DNA of 64,000 bases from Hydractinia symbiolongicarpus (lineage: Eukaryota; Cnidaria; Hydrozoa; Anthoathecata; Hydractiniidae), in NCBI RefSeq assembly GCF_029227915.1, contig NC_079885.1, positions 2,046,001 to 2,110,000 on the forward strand. The letters run 5' to 3'. This document shows, one piece after another, positions 32,187 through 45,600 of the stretch. The notes under the pieces were generated by a model. That model worked only from the letters and a program-made list of their open reading frames with translations. It searched no databases and had not been told where the DNA came from. Every line of letters begins with the position of its first letter. The first letter of the stretch is position 1. Position numbers and translations under genes: made by a program.

Positions 32187-35100
32187 TAATAATTTTAAAA
32201 ATCGTTTGGGAAATGAGTTTACTCCCTGGGTACTTTCTTCGTATACTTTTGACTATACGGGCCAAGCCCGGGATTTACGGGAAATCGCGGGTTTTCGTTT
32301 GCCGGAAATTAAACTTCTTTTATTCAGCGTCTCATCAAAAATGAAAACATTTTTAAAAACTACAAGTCTTATGCGTTTTAGTGGTGAAAAAATAATTTAA
32401 AAAATCGTTCTGGAAATGAGTTTACTCCCTGGGTACTTTCTTTGTATACTTTTGACTTTACGGGCCGAGTCCGGGATTTACGGGAAGTCGCAGCTTTTCG
32501 TTTGCCGGCGATTAAACTTCTTTCATTCAGCGTCTCATCAAAAATGAAAACATTTTTGAAAACTACAAGTCTCATGCGTTTTAGTGGTGAAAAAATGATT
32601 TAAAATTTCGTTAGGGAAATGAGTTTACTCACTGGGTACTTTCCTTGTATACTTTTGACTATACGGGCCGAGATCGGGATTTACGGGAAATGGCGGATTT
32701 TAGTTTGCCGGCGATTAAACTTCTTTTATTCAGCGTCCCATCAAGAATGAAAAAATTTTTAAAAACTACAAGTCTCATGGGCTTTAGTGGTGAAATAATA
32801 ATTTAAAAAATCGTTTGGGAAATGAGTTTACTCCCTGGGTACTTTCTTTGTATACTTTTGACTATACGGGCCGAGTACGGGATATACGGGAAATCGCAGG
32901 TTTTCGTTTGCCGGCGATTAAACTTCTTTTATTCAGCGTCTCATCAAAAATGAAAACATTTTTGAAAACTACAAGTCTCATACGTTTTAGTGGTGAAAAA
33001 ATAATTTAAAAATTCGTTCGGGAAATGAGTTTACTCACTGGGCATTTTCCTTGTATACTTTTAACTATACGGGCCGAGTCCGGGATTTACGGGAAATCGC
33101 GGGTTTTCATTTGCCGGCGATTAAACTTCTTTTATTCAGCGTCTCATCAAAAATGAAAACATTTTTAAAAACTACAAGTCTCATGGGCTTTAGTGGTGAA
33201 ATAATAATTTAAAAAATCGTTTGGGAAATGAGTTTACTCCCTGGGTACTTTCTTTGTATACTTTTGATTATACGGGCCGAGTCCGGGATTTACGGGAAAT
33301 CGCAGGTTTTCGTTTGCAGGCGATTAAACTTCTTTTATTCAGCGTCTCATCAAAAATGAAAACATTTTTGAAAACTACAAGTCTCATGCGTTTTAGTGGT
33401 GAAAAAATAATTTAAAAATTCGTTAGGGAAATGAGTTTACTCACTGGGTACTTTCCTTGTATACTTTTGACTATACGGGCCGAGACCGGGATTTACGGAA
33501 ATGGCGGATTTTCGTTTGCCGGCGATTAAACTTCTTTTATTCAGCGTCTCATCAAAAATGAAAACAGTTTTAAAAACTACAAGTCTCATGGGCTTTAGTG
33601 GTGAAATAATAATTTAAAAAATCGTTTGGGAAATGAGTTTACTCCCTGGGTACTTTCTTTGTATACTTTTGACTATACAGGCCGAGTCCGGGATTTACGG
33701 GAAATCGCAGGTTTTCGTTTGCAGGCGATTAAACTTCTTTTATTCAGCGTTTCATCAAAAATGAAAACATTTTTGAAAACTACAAGTCTCATGTGTTTTA
33801 GTGGTGAAAAAATAATTTAAAAATTCGTTAGGGAAATGAGTTTACTCACTGGGTACTTTCCTTGTATACTTTTGACTATACGGGCCGAGACCGGGATTTA
33901 CGGGAAATTGCGGATTTTCGTTTGCCGGCGATTAAACTTCTTTTATTCAGCGTCCCATCAAAAATGAAAACATTTTTAAAAACTACAAGTCTCATGGGCT
34001 TTAGTGGTGAAATAATAATTTAAAAAATCGTTTGGGAAATGAGTTTACTCCCTGGGTACTTTCTTTGTACACTTTTGACTATACGGGCCGAGTACGTGAT
34101 TTACGGGAAATCGCAGGTTTTCCTGTGCCGGCGATTAAACTTCTTTTATTCAGCGTCTCATCAAAAATGAAAACATTTTTGAAAACTACAAGTCTCATGC
34201 GTTTTAGTGGGGACAAAATAATTTAAAAAATCGTTCGGGAAATGAGTTTACACCCTGGGTACTTTCTTTGTATACTTTTAACTATACGGGCCGATTCCGG
34301 GATTTACGGGAAATTGCAGGTTTTCGTTTGCCGGCGATTGAACTTCTTTTATTCAGCGTCTCATCAAAAATGAAAACATTTTTGAAAACTACAAGTCTCA
34401 TACGTTTTAGTGGTGAAAAAATAATTTAAAAATTCGTTCGGGAAATGAGTTTACTCACTGGGTACTTTCCTTGTATACTTTTAACTATACGGGCCGAGTC
34501 CGGGATTTACGGGAAATCGCGGGTTTTCGTTTGCCGGCGATTAAACTTCTTTTATTCAGCGTCTCATCAAAAATGAAAACATTTTTAAAAACTACAAGTC
34601 TCATGGGCTTTAGTGGTGAAATAATAATTTAAAAAATCGTTTGGGAAAGGAGTTTAGTCCCTGGGTACTTTCTTTGTATATTTTTGACTATACGGGCCGA
34701 GTCCAGGATTTACGGGAAATCGCAGGTTTTCGTTTGCCGGCGATTAAACTTCTTTTATTCAGCGTCTCATCAAAAATGAAAACATTTTTAAAAACTACAA
34801 GTCTCATGCGTTTTAGTGGTGAAAAAATAATTTAAAAATTCGTTCGGGAAATGAGTTTACTCACTGGGTACTTTCTTTGTATACTTTTGACTATACGGGC
34901 CGAGTCCGGGATTTACGGGAAATCGCGGGTTTTCGTTTGCCGGCGATTAAACTTCTTTTATTCAGCGTCTCATCAAAAATGAAAACATTTTTAAAAACTA
35001 CAAGTCTCATGGGCTTTAGTGGTGAAATAATAATTTAAAAAATCGTTTGGGAAAGGAGTTTAGTCCCTGGGTACTTTCTTTGTATATTTTTGACTATACG

Positions 35101-35690
35101 GGCCGAGTCCAGGATTTACGGGAAATCGCAGGTTTTCGTTTGCCGGCGATTAAACTTCTTTTATTCAGCGTCTCATCAAAAATGAAAACATTTTTAAAAA
35201 CTACAAGTCTCATGCGTTTTAGTGGTGAAAAAATAATTTAAAAATTCGTTCGGGAAATGAGTTTACTCACTGGGTACTTTCTTTGTATACTTTTGACTAT
35301 ACGGGCCGAGTCCGGGATTTACGGGAAATCGCGGGTTTTCGTTTGCCGGCCATTAAACTTCTTTTATTCAGCGTCTCATCAAAAATGAAAACATTTTCAA
35401 AAACTAAAAGTCTCATGGGCTTTAGTGGTGAAATAATAATTTAAAAAATCGTTTGGGAAATGAGTTTACTCACTGGGTACTTTCCTTGTATACTTTTGAC
35501 TATACGGGCCGAGACCGGGATTTACGGGAAATTGCGGGTTTTCGTTTGCCGGCGATTAAACTTCTTTTATTCAGCGTCTCATCAAAAATGAAAACATTTT
35601 TGAAAACTACAAGTCTTATGCGTTTTAGTGGTAAAAAAATAATTTAAAAAATCGTTCGGGAAATGAGTTTACACACTGGGTACTTTCTTT
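32187..35690 (+). repeat. 203-bp satellite after second insert
   Basis: Seventeen monomers or so. The first complete unit is a hybrid (see findings). The block includes monomers with TTTGCAGGCG, with TTTTCCTGTGCCGGCG at about 34120, and two near-identical dimers at about 34641 and 35047. A single-base variant CCGGCCATTAAAC occurs at about 35347. No gene is seen. Confidence 0.88.
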
Positions 35691-38118
35691 GTATAATTTT
35701 GACTATACGGCCAAGCCCGGGATTTACGGGAAATCGCGGGTTTTCGTTTGCCGGCAATTAAACTTCTTTTATTCAGCGTCTCATCAAAAATGAAAACATT
35801 TTTAAAAACTACAAGTCTTATGCGTTTTAGTGGTGAAAAAATAATTTAAAAAATCGTTCTGGAAATGAGTTTACTCCCTGGGTACTTTCTTTGTATACTT
35901 TTGACTTTACGGGCCGAGTCCGGGATTTACGGGAAATCGCAGGTTTTCGTTTGCCGGCGATTAAACTGCTTTTATTCAGCGTCTTATCAAAAATGAAAAC
36001 ATTCTTGAAAACTACAAGTCTCAGGCGTTTTAGTGGCGAAATAATAATTTAAAAAATTGTTTGGGAAATGAGTTTACTCCCTGGGTACTTTCTTTGTATA
36101 CTTTTGATTATACGGGCCGAGTCCAGGATTTATGGGAAATTGCAGGTTTTCGTTTGCCGGCGATAAAACTTCTTTTATTCAGCGTCTCATCAAAAATGAA
36201 AACATTTTTAAAAACTACAAGTCTTATGCGTTTTAGTGGTGAAAAAATAATTTAAAAAATCGTTCTGGAAATGAGTTTACTCACAGGGTACTTTCTTTGT
36301 ATACATTCGACTATACGGGCCAAGCCGGGATTTACGGGAAATCGCGGGTTTTCGTTTTCCGGCAATTAAACTTCTTACATTAAGCGTCTCATCAAAAATG
36401 AAAACATTTTTGAAAACTACAAGTCTCATGCGTTTTAGTGGCCAAATAATAATTTAAAAAATCGTTTGGGAAATGAGTTTACTCCCTGGGTACTTTCTTT
36501 GTATACTTTTGACTATACGGGCCAAGCCGGGATTTACGGGAAATCGCGGGTTTTCGTTTGCCAACGATTAAACTTCTTTTATTCAGCGTCTCATCGAAAA
36601 TGAAAACATTTTTGAAAACTACAAGTCTCATGCGTTTTAGTGGTAAAAAAATAATTTAATAAATCGTTCGGGAAATGAGTTTACACCCTGGGTACTTTCT
36701 TTGTATACTTTTGACTATACGGGCCGAGTCCGGGATTTACGGGAAATCGCAGGTTTTCGTTTGCCGGCGATTAAACTTCTTTTATTCAGCGTCTCATCAA
36801 AAATGAAAACATTTTTAAAAACTACAAGTTTTATGGGTTTTAGGGGTGAAAAAGTAATTTAAAAAATCGTTCTGGAAATGAGTTTACTCCCTGGGTACTT
36901 TCTTTGTATACTTTTAGCTATACGGGCCGAGTCCGGGATTTAGGGAAATCGCAGGTTTTCGTTTGCCGGCGATTAAACTGCTTTTATTCAGCGTCTCATC
37001 AAAAATGAAAACATTTTTGAAAACTACAAGTCTCATGCGTTTTATTGGTGAAAAAATAATTTAAAAAATCGTTCGGGAAATGAGTTTACTCCCTGGGTAC
37101 TTTCTTTGTATACTTTTGACTATACGGGCCAAGCCGGGGTTTGCGGGAAAGCGCGGGTTTTCGTTTGCCGGCGATTAAACTTCTTTTATTCAGCGTCTCA
37201 TCAAAAATGAAAACATTTTTGAAAACTACAAGTCTCATGCGTTTTAGTGGTAAAAAAATAATTTAAAAAATCGTTCGGGAAATGAGTTTACACCCTGGGT
37301 ACTTTCTTTGTATACTTTTGACTATACGGGCCGAGTCCGGGATTTACGGGAAATCGCAGGTTTTCGTTTGCCGGCGATTAAACTTCTTTTATTCAGCGTC
37401 TCATCAAAAATGAAAACATTTTTGAAAACTACAAGTCTCATGCGTTTTAGTGGTAAAAAAATAATTTAAAAAATCGTTCGGGAAATGAGTTTACACCCTG
37501 GGTACTTTCTTTGTATACTTTTGACTATACCGGCCAAGCCGGGATTAACGGGAAATCGCGGGTTTTCGTTTGCCGGCGATTAAACTTCTTTTATTCAGCG
37601 TCTCATCAAAAATGAAAACATTTTTAAAAACTACAAGTTTTATGGGTTTTAGGGGTGAAAAAGTAATTTAAAAAATCGTTCGGGAAATGAGTTTACTCCC
37701 TGGGTACTTTCTTTGTATACTTTTAGCTATACGGGCCGAGTCCGGGATTTAGGGAAATCGCAGGTTTTCGTTTGCCGGCGATTAAACTGCTTTTATTCAG
37801 CGTCTCATCAAAAATGAAAACATTTTTGAAAACTACAAGTCTCATGCGTTTTAGTGGTGAAAAAATAATTTAAAAAATCGTTCGGGAAATGAGTTTACTC
37901 CCTGGGTACTTTCTTTGTATACTTTTGACTATACGGGCCAAGCCGGGATTTGCGGGAAAGCGCGGGTTTTCGATTGCCGGCGATTAAACTTCTTTTATTC
38001 AGCGTCTCATCAAAAATGAAAACATTTTTGAAAACTACAAGTCTCATACGTTTTAGTGGTGAAAAAATAATTTAAAAAATCGTTCGGGAAATGAGTTTAC
38101 ACACTGGGTACTTTCTTT
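35691..38118 (+). repeat. Satellite 12-mer higher-order repeat, copy 1
   Basis: Twelve monomers make a 2428-bp unit starting at a monomer with TGTATAATTTTGAC and TACGGCCAAGCCC. Diagnostic variants are CTCAGGCGTTTTAGTGGCG, GATTATACGGGCC with GATTTATGGG, TTTTCCGGCAATT, TTTGCCAACG, GGGTTTTAGGGGTG and TTAGCTATACGG with GATTTAGGG. The unit restarts at about 38118. Confidence 0.82.
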
Positions 38119-41100
38119 GTATAATTTTGACTATACGGCCAAGCCCGGGATTTACGGGAAATCGCGGGTTTTCGTTTGCCGGCAATTAAACTTCTTTTAT
38201 TCAGCGTCTCATCAAAAATGAAAACATTTTTAAAAACTACAAGTCTTATGCGTTTTAGTGGTGAAAAAATAATTTAAAAAATCGTTCTGGAAATGAGTTT
38301 ACTCCCTGGGTACTTTCTTTGTATACTTTTGACTTTACGGGCCGAGTCCGGGATTTACGGGAAATCGCAGGTTTTCGTTTGCCGGCGATTAAACTGCTTT
38401 TATTCAGCGTCTTATCAAAAATGAAAACATTCTTGAAAACTACAAGTCTCAGGCGTTTTAGTGGCGAAATAATAATTTAAAAAATTGTTTGGGAAATGAG
38501 TTTACTCCCTGGGTACTTTCTTTGTATACTTTTGATTATACGGGCCGAGTCCAGGATTTATGGGAAATCGCAGGTTTTCGTTTGCCGGCGATAAAACTTC
38601 TTTTATTCAGCGTCTCATCAAAAATGAAAACATTTTTAAAAACTACAAGTCTTATGCGTTTTAGTGGTGAAAAAATAATTTAAAAAATCGTTCTGGAAAT
38701 GAGTTTACTCCCTGGGTACTTTCTTTGTATACTTTTGACTTTACGGGCCGAGTCCGGGATTTACGGGAAATCGCAGGTTTTCGTTTGCCGGCGATTAAAC
38801 TGCTTTTATTCAGCGTCTTATCAAAAATGAAAACATTCTTGAAAACTACAAGTCTCAGGCGTTTTAGTGGCGAAATAATAATTTAAAAAATTGTTCGGGA
38901 AATGAGTTTACTCCCTGGGTACTTTCTTTGTATACTTTTGATTATACGGGCCGAGTCCAGGATTTATGGGAAATCGCAGGTTTTCGTTTGCCGGCGATAA
39001 AACTTCTTTTATTCAGCGTCTCATCAAAAATGAAAACATTTTTAAAAACTACAAGTCTTATGCGTTTTAGTGGTGAAAAAATAATTTAAAAAATCGTTCT
39101 GGAAATGAGTTTACTCACAGGGTACTTTCTTTGTATACATTCGACTATACGGGCCAAGCCGGGATTTACGGGAAATCGCGGGTTTTCGTTTTCCAGCAAT
39201 TAAACCTCTTACATTAAGCGTCTCATCAAAAATGAAAACATTTTTGAAAACTACAAGTCTCATGCGTTTTAGTGGCCAAATAATAATTTAAAAAATCGTT
39301 TGGGAAATGAGTTTACTCCCTGGGTACTTTCTTTGTCTACTTTTGACTATACGGGCCAAGCCGGGATTTACGGGAAATCGCGGGTTTTCGTTTGCCAACG
39401 ATTAAACTTCTTTTATTCAGCGTCTCATCGAAAATGAAAACATTTTTGAAAACTACAAGTCTCATGCGTTTTAGTGGTAAAAAAATAATTTAAAAAATCG
39501 TTCGGGAAATGAGTTTACACCCTGGGTACTTTCTTTGTATACTTTTGACTATACGGGCCGAGTCCGGGATTTACGGGAAATCGCAGGTTTTCGTTTGCCG
39601 GCGATTAAAATTCTTTTATTCAGCGTCTCATCAAAAATGAAAACATTTTTAAAAACTACAAGTTTTATGGGTTTTAGGGGTGAAAAAGTAATTTAAAAAA
39701 TCGTTCTGGAAATGAGTTTACTCCCTGGGTACTTTCTTTGTATACTTTTAGCTATACGGGCCGAGTCCGGGATTTAGGGAAATCGCAGGTTTTCGTTTGC
39801 CGGCGATTAAACTGCTTTTATTCAGCGTCTCATCAAAAATGAAAACATTTTTGAAAACTACAAGTCTCATGCGTTTTAGTGGTGAAAAAATAATTTAAAA
39901 AATCGTTCGGGAAATGAGTTTACTCCCTGGGTACTTTCTTTGTATACTTTTGACTATACGGGCCAAGCCGGGATTTGCGGGAAAGCGCGGGTTTTCGTTT
40001 GCCGGCGATTAAACTTCTTTTATTCAGCGTCTCATCAAAAATGAAAACATTTTTGAAAACTACAAGTCTCATGCGTTTTAGTGGTAAAAAAATAATTTAA
40101 AAAATCGTTCGGGAAATGAGTTTACACCCTGGGTACTTTCTTTGTATACTTTTGACTATACGGGCCGAGTCCGGGATTTACGGGAAATCGCAGGTTTTCG
40201 TTTGCCGGCGATTAAACTTCTTTTATTCAGCGTCTCATCAAAAATGAAAACATTTTTGAAAACTACAAGTCTCATGCGTTTTAGTTGTAAAAAAATAATT
40301 TAAAAAATCGTTCAGGAAATGAGTTTACACCCTGGGTACTTTCTTTGTATACTTTTGACTATACGGGCCGAGTCCGGGATTTACGGGAAATCGCAGGTTT
40401 TCGTTTGCCGGCGATTAAACTTCTTTTATTCAGCGTCTCATCAAAAATGAAAACATTTTTAAAAACTACAAGTCTCATGCGTTTTAATGGTGAAAAAATA
40501 ATTTAAAAATTCGTTCGGGAAATGAGTTTACTTACTGGGTACTTTCCTTGTATACTTTTAACTATACGGGCCGAGTCCGGGATTCACGGAAAATCGCGGG
40601 TTTTCGTTTGCCGGCGATTAAACTTCTTTTATCCAGCGTCTCATCAAAAATGAAAACATTTTTAAAAACTACAAGTTTTATGGGTTTTAGTGGTGAAAAA
40701 GTAATTTAAAAAATCGTTCTGGAAATGAGTTTACTCCCTGGGTACTTTCTTTGTATACTTTTAACTATACGGGCCGAGTCCGGGATTTAGGGAAATCGCA
40801 GGTTTTCGTTTGCCGGCGATTAAACTGCTTTTATTCAGCGTCTCATCAAAAATGAAAACATTTTTGAAAACTACAAGTCTCATGCGTTTTAGTGGCAAAA
40901 AATTAATTTAAAAAATCGTTCGGGAAATGAGTTTACACCCTGGGTACTTTCTTTGTATACTTTTGACTATACGGGCCGAGTCCGGGATTTACGGGAAATC
41001 GCAGGTTTTCGTTTGCCGGCGATTAAACTTCTTTTATTCAGCGTCTCATCAAAAATGAAAACATTTTTAAAAACTACAAGTTTTATGGGTTTTAGTGGTG

Positions 41101-41514
41101 AAAAAGTAATTTAAAAAATCGTTCTGGAAATGAGTTTACTCCCTGGGTACTTTCTTTGTATACATTTAGCTATACGGGCCGAGTCGGGGATTTAGGGAAA
41201 TCGCAGGTTTTCGTTTGCCGGCGATTAAACTGCTTTTATTCAGCGTCTCATCAAAAATGAAAACATTTTTGAAAACTACAAGTCTCATGCGTTTTAGTGG
41301 TGAAAAAATAATTTAAAAAATCGTTCGGGAAATGAGTTTACTCCCTGGGTACTTTCTTTGTATACTTTTGACTATACGGGCCAAGCCGGGATTTGCGGGA
41401 AAGCGCGGGTTTTCGTTTGCCGGCAATTAAACTTCTTTTATTCAGCGTCTCATCGAAAATGAAAACATTTTTGAAAACTACAAGTCTCATGCGTTTTAGT
41501 GGTAAAAAAATAAT
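38119..41514 (+). repeat. Satellite, partial 12-mer copy and rearranged derivatives
   Basis: The 12-mer restarts with TGTATAATTTTGAC at about 38119, but the GATTATACGGGCC dimer is repeated (38489 and about 38895), so the downstream part corresponds to 36281 onward at an offset of 2834 bp. The TTTTCCAGCAATT, TTTGCCAACG and GGGTTTTAGGGGTG monomers follow in the same order until about 40.3 kb. After that, related monomers appear in a new order. No gene is seen. Confidence 0.8.
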
Positions 41515-44500
41515 TTGAAAAATCGTTCGGGAAATGAGTTTACACCCTGGGTACTTTCTTTGTATACTTTTGACTATACGGGCCGAGTCCGGGATTTACG
41601 GGAAATCGCAGGTTTTCGTTTGCCGGCGATTAAACTGCTTTTATTCAGCGTCTCATCAAAAATGAAAACATTTTTGAAAACTACAAGTCTCATACGTTTT
41701 AGTGGTGAAAAAGTAATTTAAAAATTCGTTCGGGAAATGAGTTTACTTACTGGGTACTTTCCTTGTATACTTTTAACTATACGGGCCGAGTCCGGGATTT
41801 ACGGAAAATCGCGGGTTTTCGTTTGCCGGCGATTAAACTTCTTTTATTCAGCGTCTTATCAAAAATGAAAACATTTTTAAAAACTACAAGTCTCATGGGC
41901 TTTAGTGGTGAAATAATAATTTAAAAATCGTTTGGGAAATGAGTTTACTCCCTGGGTACTTTCTTTGTATACTTTTGACTATACGGGCCGAGTCCAGGAT
42001 TTACGGGAAATCGCAGGTTTTCGTTTGCCGGCGATTAAACTTCTTTTATTCAGCGTCTCATCAAAAATGAAAACATTTTTAAAAACTACAAGTCTTATGC
42101 GTTTTAGTGGTGAAAAAATAATTTAAAAAATCGTTCTGGAAATGAGTTTACTCCCTGGGTACTTTCTTTGTATACTTTTGACTATACGGGCCGAGTCCGG
42201 GATTTACGGGAAATCGCAGGTTTTCGTTTGCCGGCGATTAAACTGCTTTTATTCAGCGTCTCATCAAAAATGTAAACATTCTTGAAAACTACAAGTCTCA
42301 TGCGTTTTAGTGGCGAAATAATAATTTAAAAAATCGTTTGGGAAATGAGTTTACTCCCTGGGTACTTTCTTTGTATACTTTTGACTATACGGGCCGAGTC
42401 CAGGATTTACGGGAAAGCGCGGGTTTTCGTTTGCCGGCAATTAAACTTCTTTTATTCAGCGTCTCATCGAAAATGAAAACATTTTTGAAAACTACAAGTC
42501 TCATGCGTTTTAGTGGTAAAAAAATAATTTGAAAAATCGTTCGGGAAATGAGTTTACACCCTGGGTACTTTCTTTGTATACTTTTGACTATACGGGCCGA
42601 GTCCGGGATTTACGGGAAATCGCAGGTTTTCGTTTGCCGGCGATTAAACTGCTTTTATTCAGCGTCTCATCAAAAATGAAAACATTTTTGAAAACTACAA
42701 GTCTCATACGTTTTAGTGGTGAAAAAGTAATTTAAAAATTCGTTCGGGAAATGAGTTTACTTACTGGGTACTTTCCTTGTATACTTTTAACTATACGGGC
42801 CGAGTCCGGGATTTACGGAAAATCGCGGGTTTTCGTTTGCCGGCGATTAAACTTCTTTTATTCAGCGTCTTATCAAAAATGAAAACATTTTTAAAAACTA
42901 CAAGTCTCATGGGCTTTAGTGGTGAAATAATAATTTAAAAATCGTTTGGGAAATGAGTTTACTCCCTGGGTACTTTCTTTGTATACTTTTGACTATACGG
43001 GCCGAGTCCAGGATTTACGGGAAATCGCAGGTTTTCGTTTGCCGGCGATTAAACTTCTTTTATTCAGCGTCTCATCAAAAATGAAAACATTTTTAAAAAC
43101 TACAAGTCTTATGCGTTTTAGTGGTGAAAAAATAATTTAAAAAATCGTTCTGGAAATGAGTTTACTCCCTGGGTACTTTCTTTGTATACTTTTGACTATA
43201 CGGGCCGAGTCCGGGATTTACGGGAAATCGCAGGTTTTCGTTTGCCGGCGATTAAACTGCTTTTATTCAGCGTCTCATCAAAAATGTAAACATTCTTGAA
43301 AACTACAAGTCTCATGCGTTTTAGTGGCGAAATAATAATTTAAAAAATCGTTTGGGAAATGAGTTTACTCCCTGGGTACTTTCTTTGTATACTTTTGACT
43401 ATACGGGCCGAGTCCAGGATTTACGGGAAATCGCAGGTTTTCGTTTGCCGGCGATAAAACTTCTTTTATTCAGCGTCTCATCAAAAATGAAAACATTTTT
43501 AAAAACTACAAGTCTCATGCGTTTTAGTGGTGAAAAAATAATTTAAAAATTCGTTCGGGAAATGAGTTTACTTACTGGGTACTTTCCTTGTATACTTTTA
43601 ACTATACGGGCCGAGTCCGGGATTTACGGAAAATCGCGGGTTTTCGTTTGCCGGCGATTAAACTGCTTTTATTCAGCGTCTCATCAAAAATGAAAACATT
43701 TTTGAAAACTACAAGTCTCATACGTTTTAGTGGTGAAAAAGTAATTTAAAAATTCGTTCGGGAAATGAGTTTACTTACTGGGTACTTTCCTTGTATACTT
43801 TTAACTATACGGGCCGAGTCCGGGATTTACGTAAAATCGCGGGTTTTCGTTTGCCGGCGATTAAACTTCTTTTATTCAGCGTCTTATCAAAAATGAAAAC
43901 ATTTTTAAAAACTACAAGTCTCATGGGCTTTAGTGGTGAAATAATAATTTAAAAATCGTTTGGGAAATGAGTTTACTCCCTGGGTACTTTCTTTGTATAC
44001 TTTTGACTATACGGGCCGAGTCCAGGATTTACGGGAAATCGCAGGTTTTCGTTTGCCGGCGATTAAACTTCTTTTATTCAGCGTCTCATCAAAAATGAAA
44101 ACATTTTTAAAAACTACAAGTCTTATGCGTTTTAGTGGTGAAAAAATAATTTAAAAAATCGTTCTGGAAATGAGTTTACTCCCTGGGTACTTTCTTTGTA
44201 TACTTTTGACTATACGGGCCGAGTCCGGGATTTACGGGAAATCGCAGGTTTTCGTTTGCCGGCGATTAAACTGCTTTTATTCAGCGTCTCATCAAAAATG
44301 TAAACATTCTTGAAAACTACAAGTCTCATGCGTTTTAGTGGCGAAATAATAATTTAAAAAATCGTTTGGGAAATGAGTTTACTCCCTGGGTACTTTCTTT
44401 GTATACTTTTGACTATACGGGCCGAGTCCAGGATTTACGGGAAATCGCAGGTTTTCGTTTGCCGGCGATAAAACTTCTTTTATTCAGCGTCTCATCAAAA

Positions 44501-45600
44501 ATGAAAACATTTTTAAAAACTACAAGTCTCATGCGTTTTAGTGGTGAAAAAATAATTTAAAAATTCGTTCGGGAAATGAGTTTACTTACTGGGTACTTTC
44601 CTTGTATACTTTTAACTATACGGGCCGAGTCCGGGATTTACGGAAAATCGCGGGTTTTCGTTTGCCGGCGATTAAACTTCTTTTATTCAGCGTCTTATCA
44701 AAAATGAAAACATTTTTAAAAACTACAAGTCTCATGGGCTTTAGTGGTGAAATAATAATTTAAAAATCGTTTGGGAAATGAGTTTACTCCCTGGGTACTT
44801 TCTTTGTATACTTTTGACTATACGGGCCGAGTCCAGGATTTACGGGAAATCGCAGGTTTTCGTTTGCCGGCGATTAAACTTCTTTTATTCAGCGTCTCAT
44901 CAAAAATGAAAACATTTTTAAAAACTACAAGTCTTATGCGTTTTAGTGGTGAAAAAATAATTTAAAAAATCGTTCTGGAAATGAGTTTACTCCCTGGGTA
45001 CTTTCTTTGTATACTTTTGACTATACGGGCCGAGTCCGGGATTTACGGGAAATCGCAGGTTTTCGTTTGCCGGCGATTAAACTGCTTTTATTCAGCGTCT
45101 CATCAAAAATGTAAACATTCTTGAAAACTACAAGTCTCATGCGTTTTAGTGGCGAAATAATAATTTAAAAAATCGTTTGGGAAATGAGTTTACTCCCTGG
45201 GTACTTTCTTTGTATACTTTTGACTATACGGGCCGAGTCCAGGATTTACGGGAAATCGCAGGTTTTCGTTTGCCGGCGATAAAACTTCTTTTATTCAGCG
45301 TCTCATCAAAAATGAAAACATTTTTAAAAACTACAAGTCTCATGCGTTTTAGTGGTGAAAAAATAATTTAAAAATTCGTTCGGGAAATGAGTTTACTTAC
45401 TGGATACTTTCCTTGTATACTTTTAACTATACGGGCCGAGTCCGGGATTTACGGAAAATCGCGGGTTTTCGTTTGCCGGCGATTAAACTTCTTTTATTCA
45501 GCGTCTTATCAAGAATGAAAACATTTTTAAAAACTACAAGTCTCATGGGCTTTAGTGGTGAAATAATAATTTAAAAATCGTTTGGGAAATGAGTTTACTC
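41515..45600 (+). repeat. Satellite 5-mer then 4-mer higher-order repeats
   Basis: Near-identical units follow each other: 41515, 42529 and, in altered form, 43540 at a 1014-bp spacing (five monomers), then 43960 and 44771 at 811 bp (four monomers). The shared variants are ATGTAAACATTCTTG, TTTAGTGGCGAAATAAT, GAGTCCAGG and CCGGCGATAAAAC. The 4-mer is the 5-mer minus one monomer. This is one of the most homogeneous stretches in the window. Confidence 0.83.

Larger units (their letters stand above)
30631..35690 (+). repeat. 3.69-kb segmental duplication, copy B (expanded)
   Basis: The second copy of the 26.94-kb unit. The insert is retained, one monomer has been lost by crossover at about 32.25 kb, and about six monomers have been added between 33.0 and 34.3 kb. 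The GTTTAGTCCC/TATATTTTTGAC monomer has also been duplicated as a dimer (34641 and 35047). The match to copy A ends at about 35.69 kb. Confidence 0.72.
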
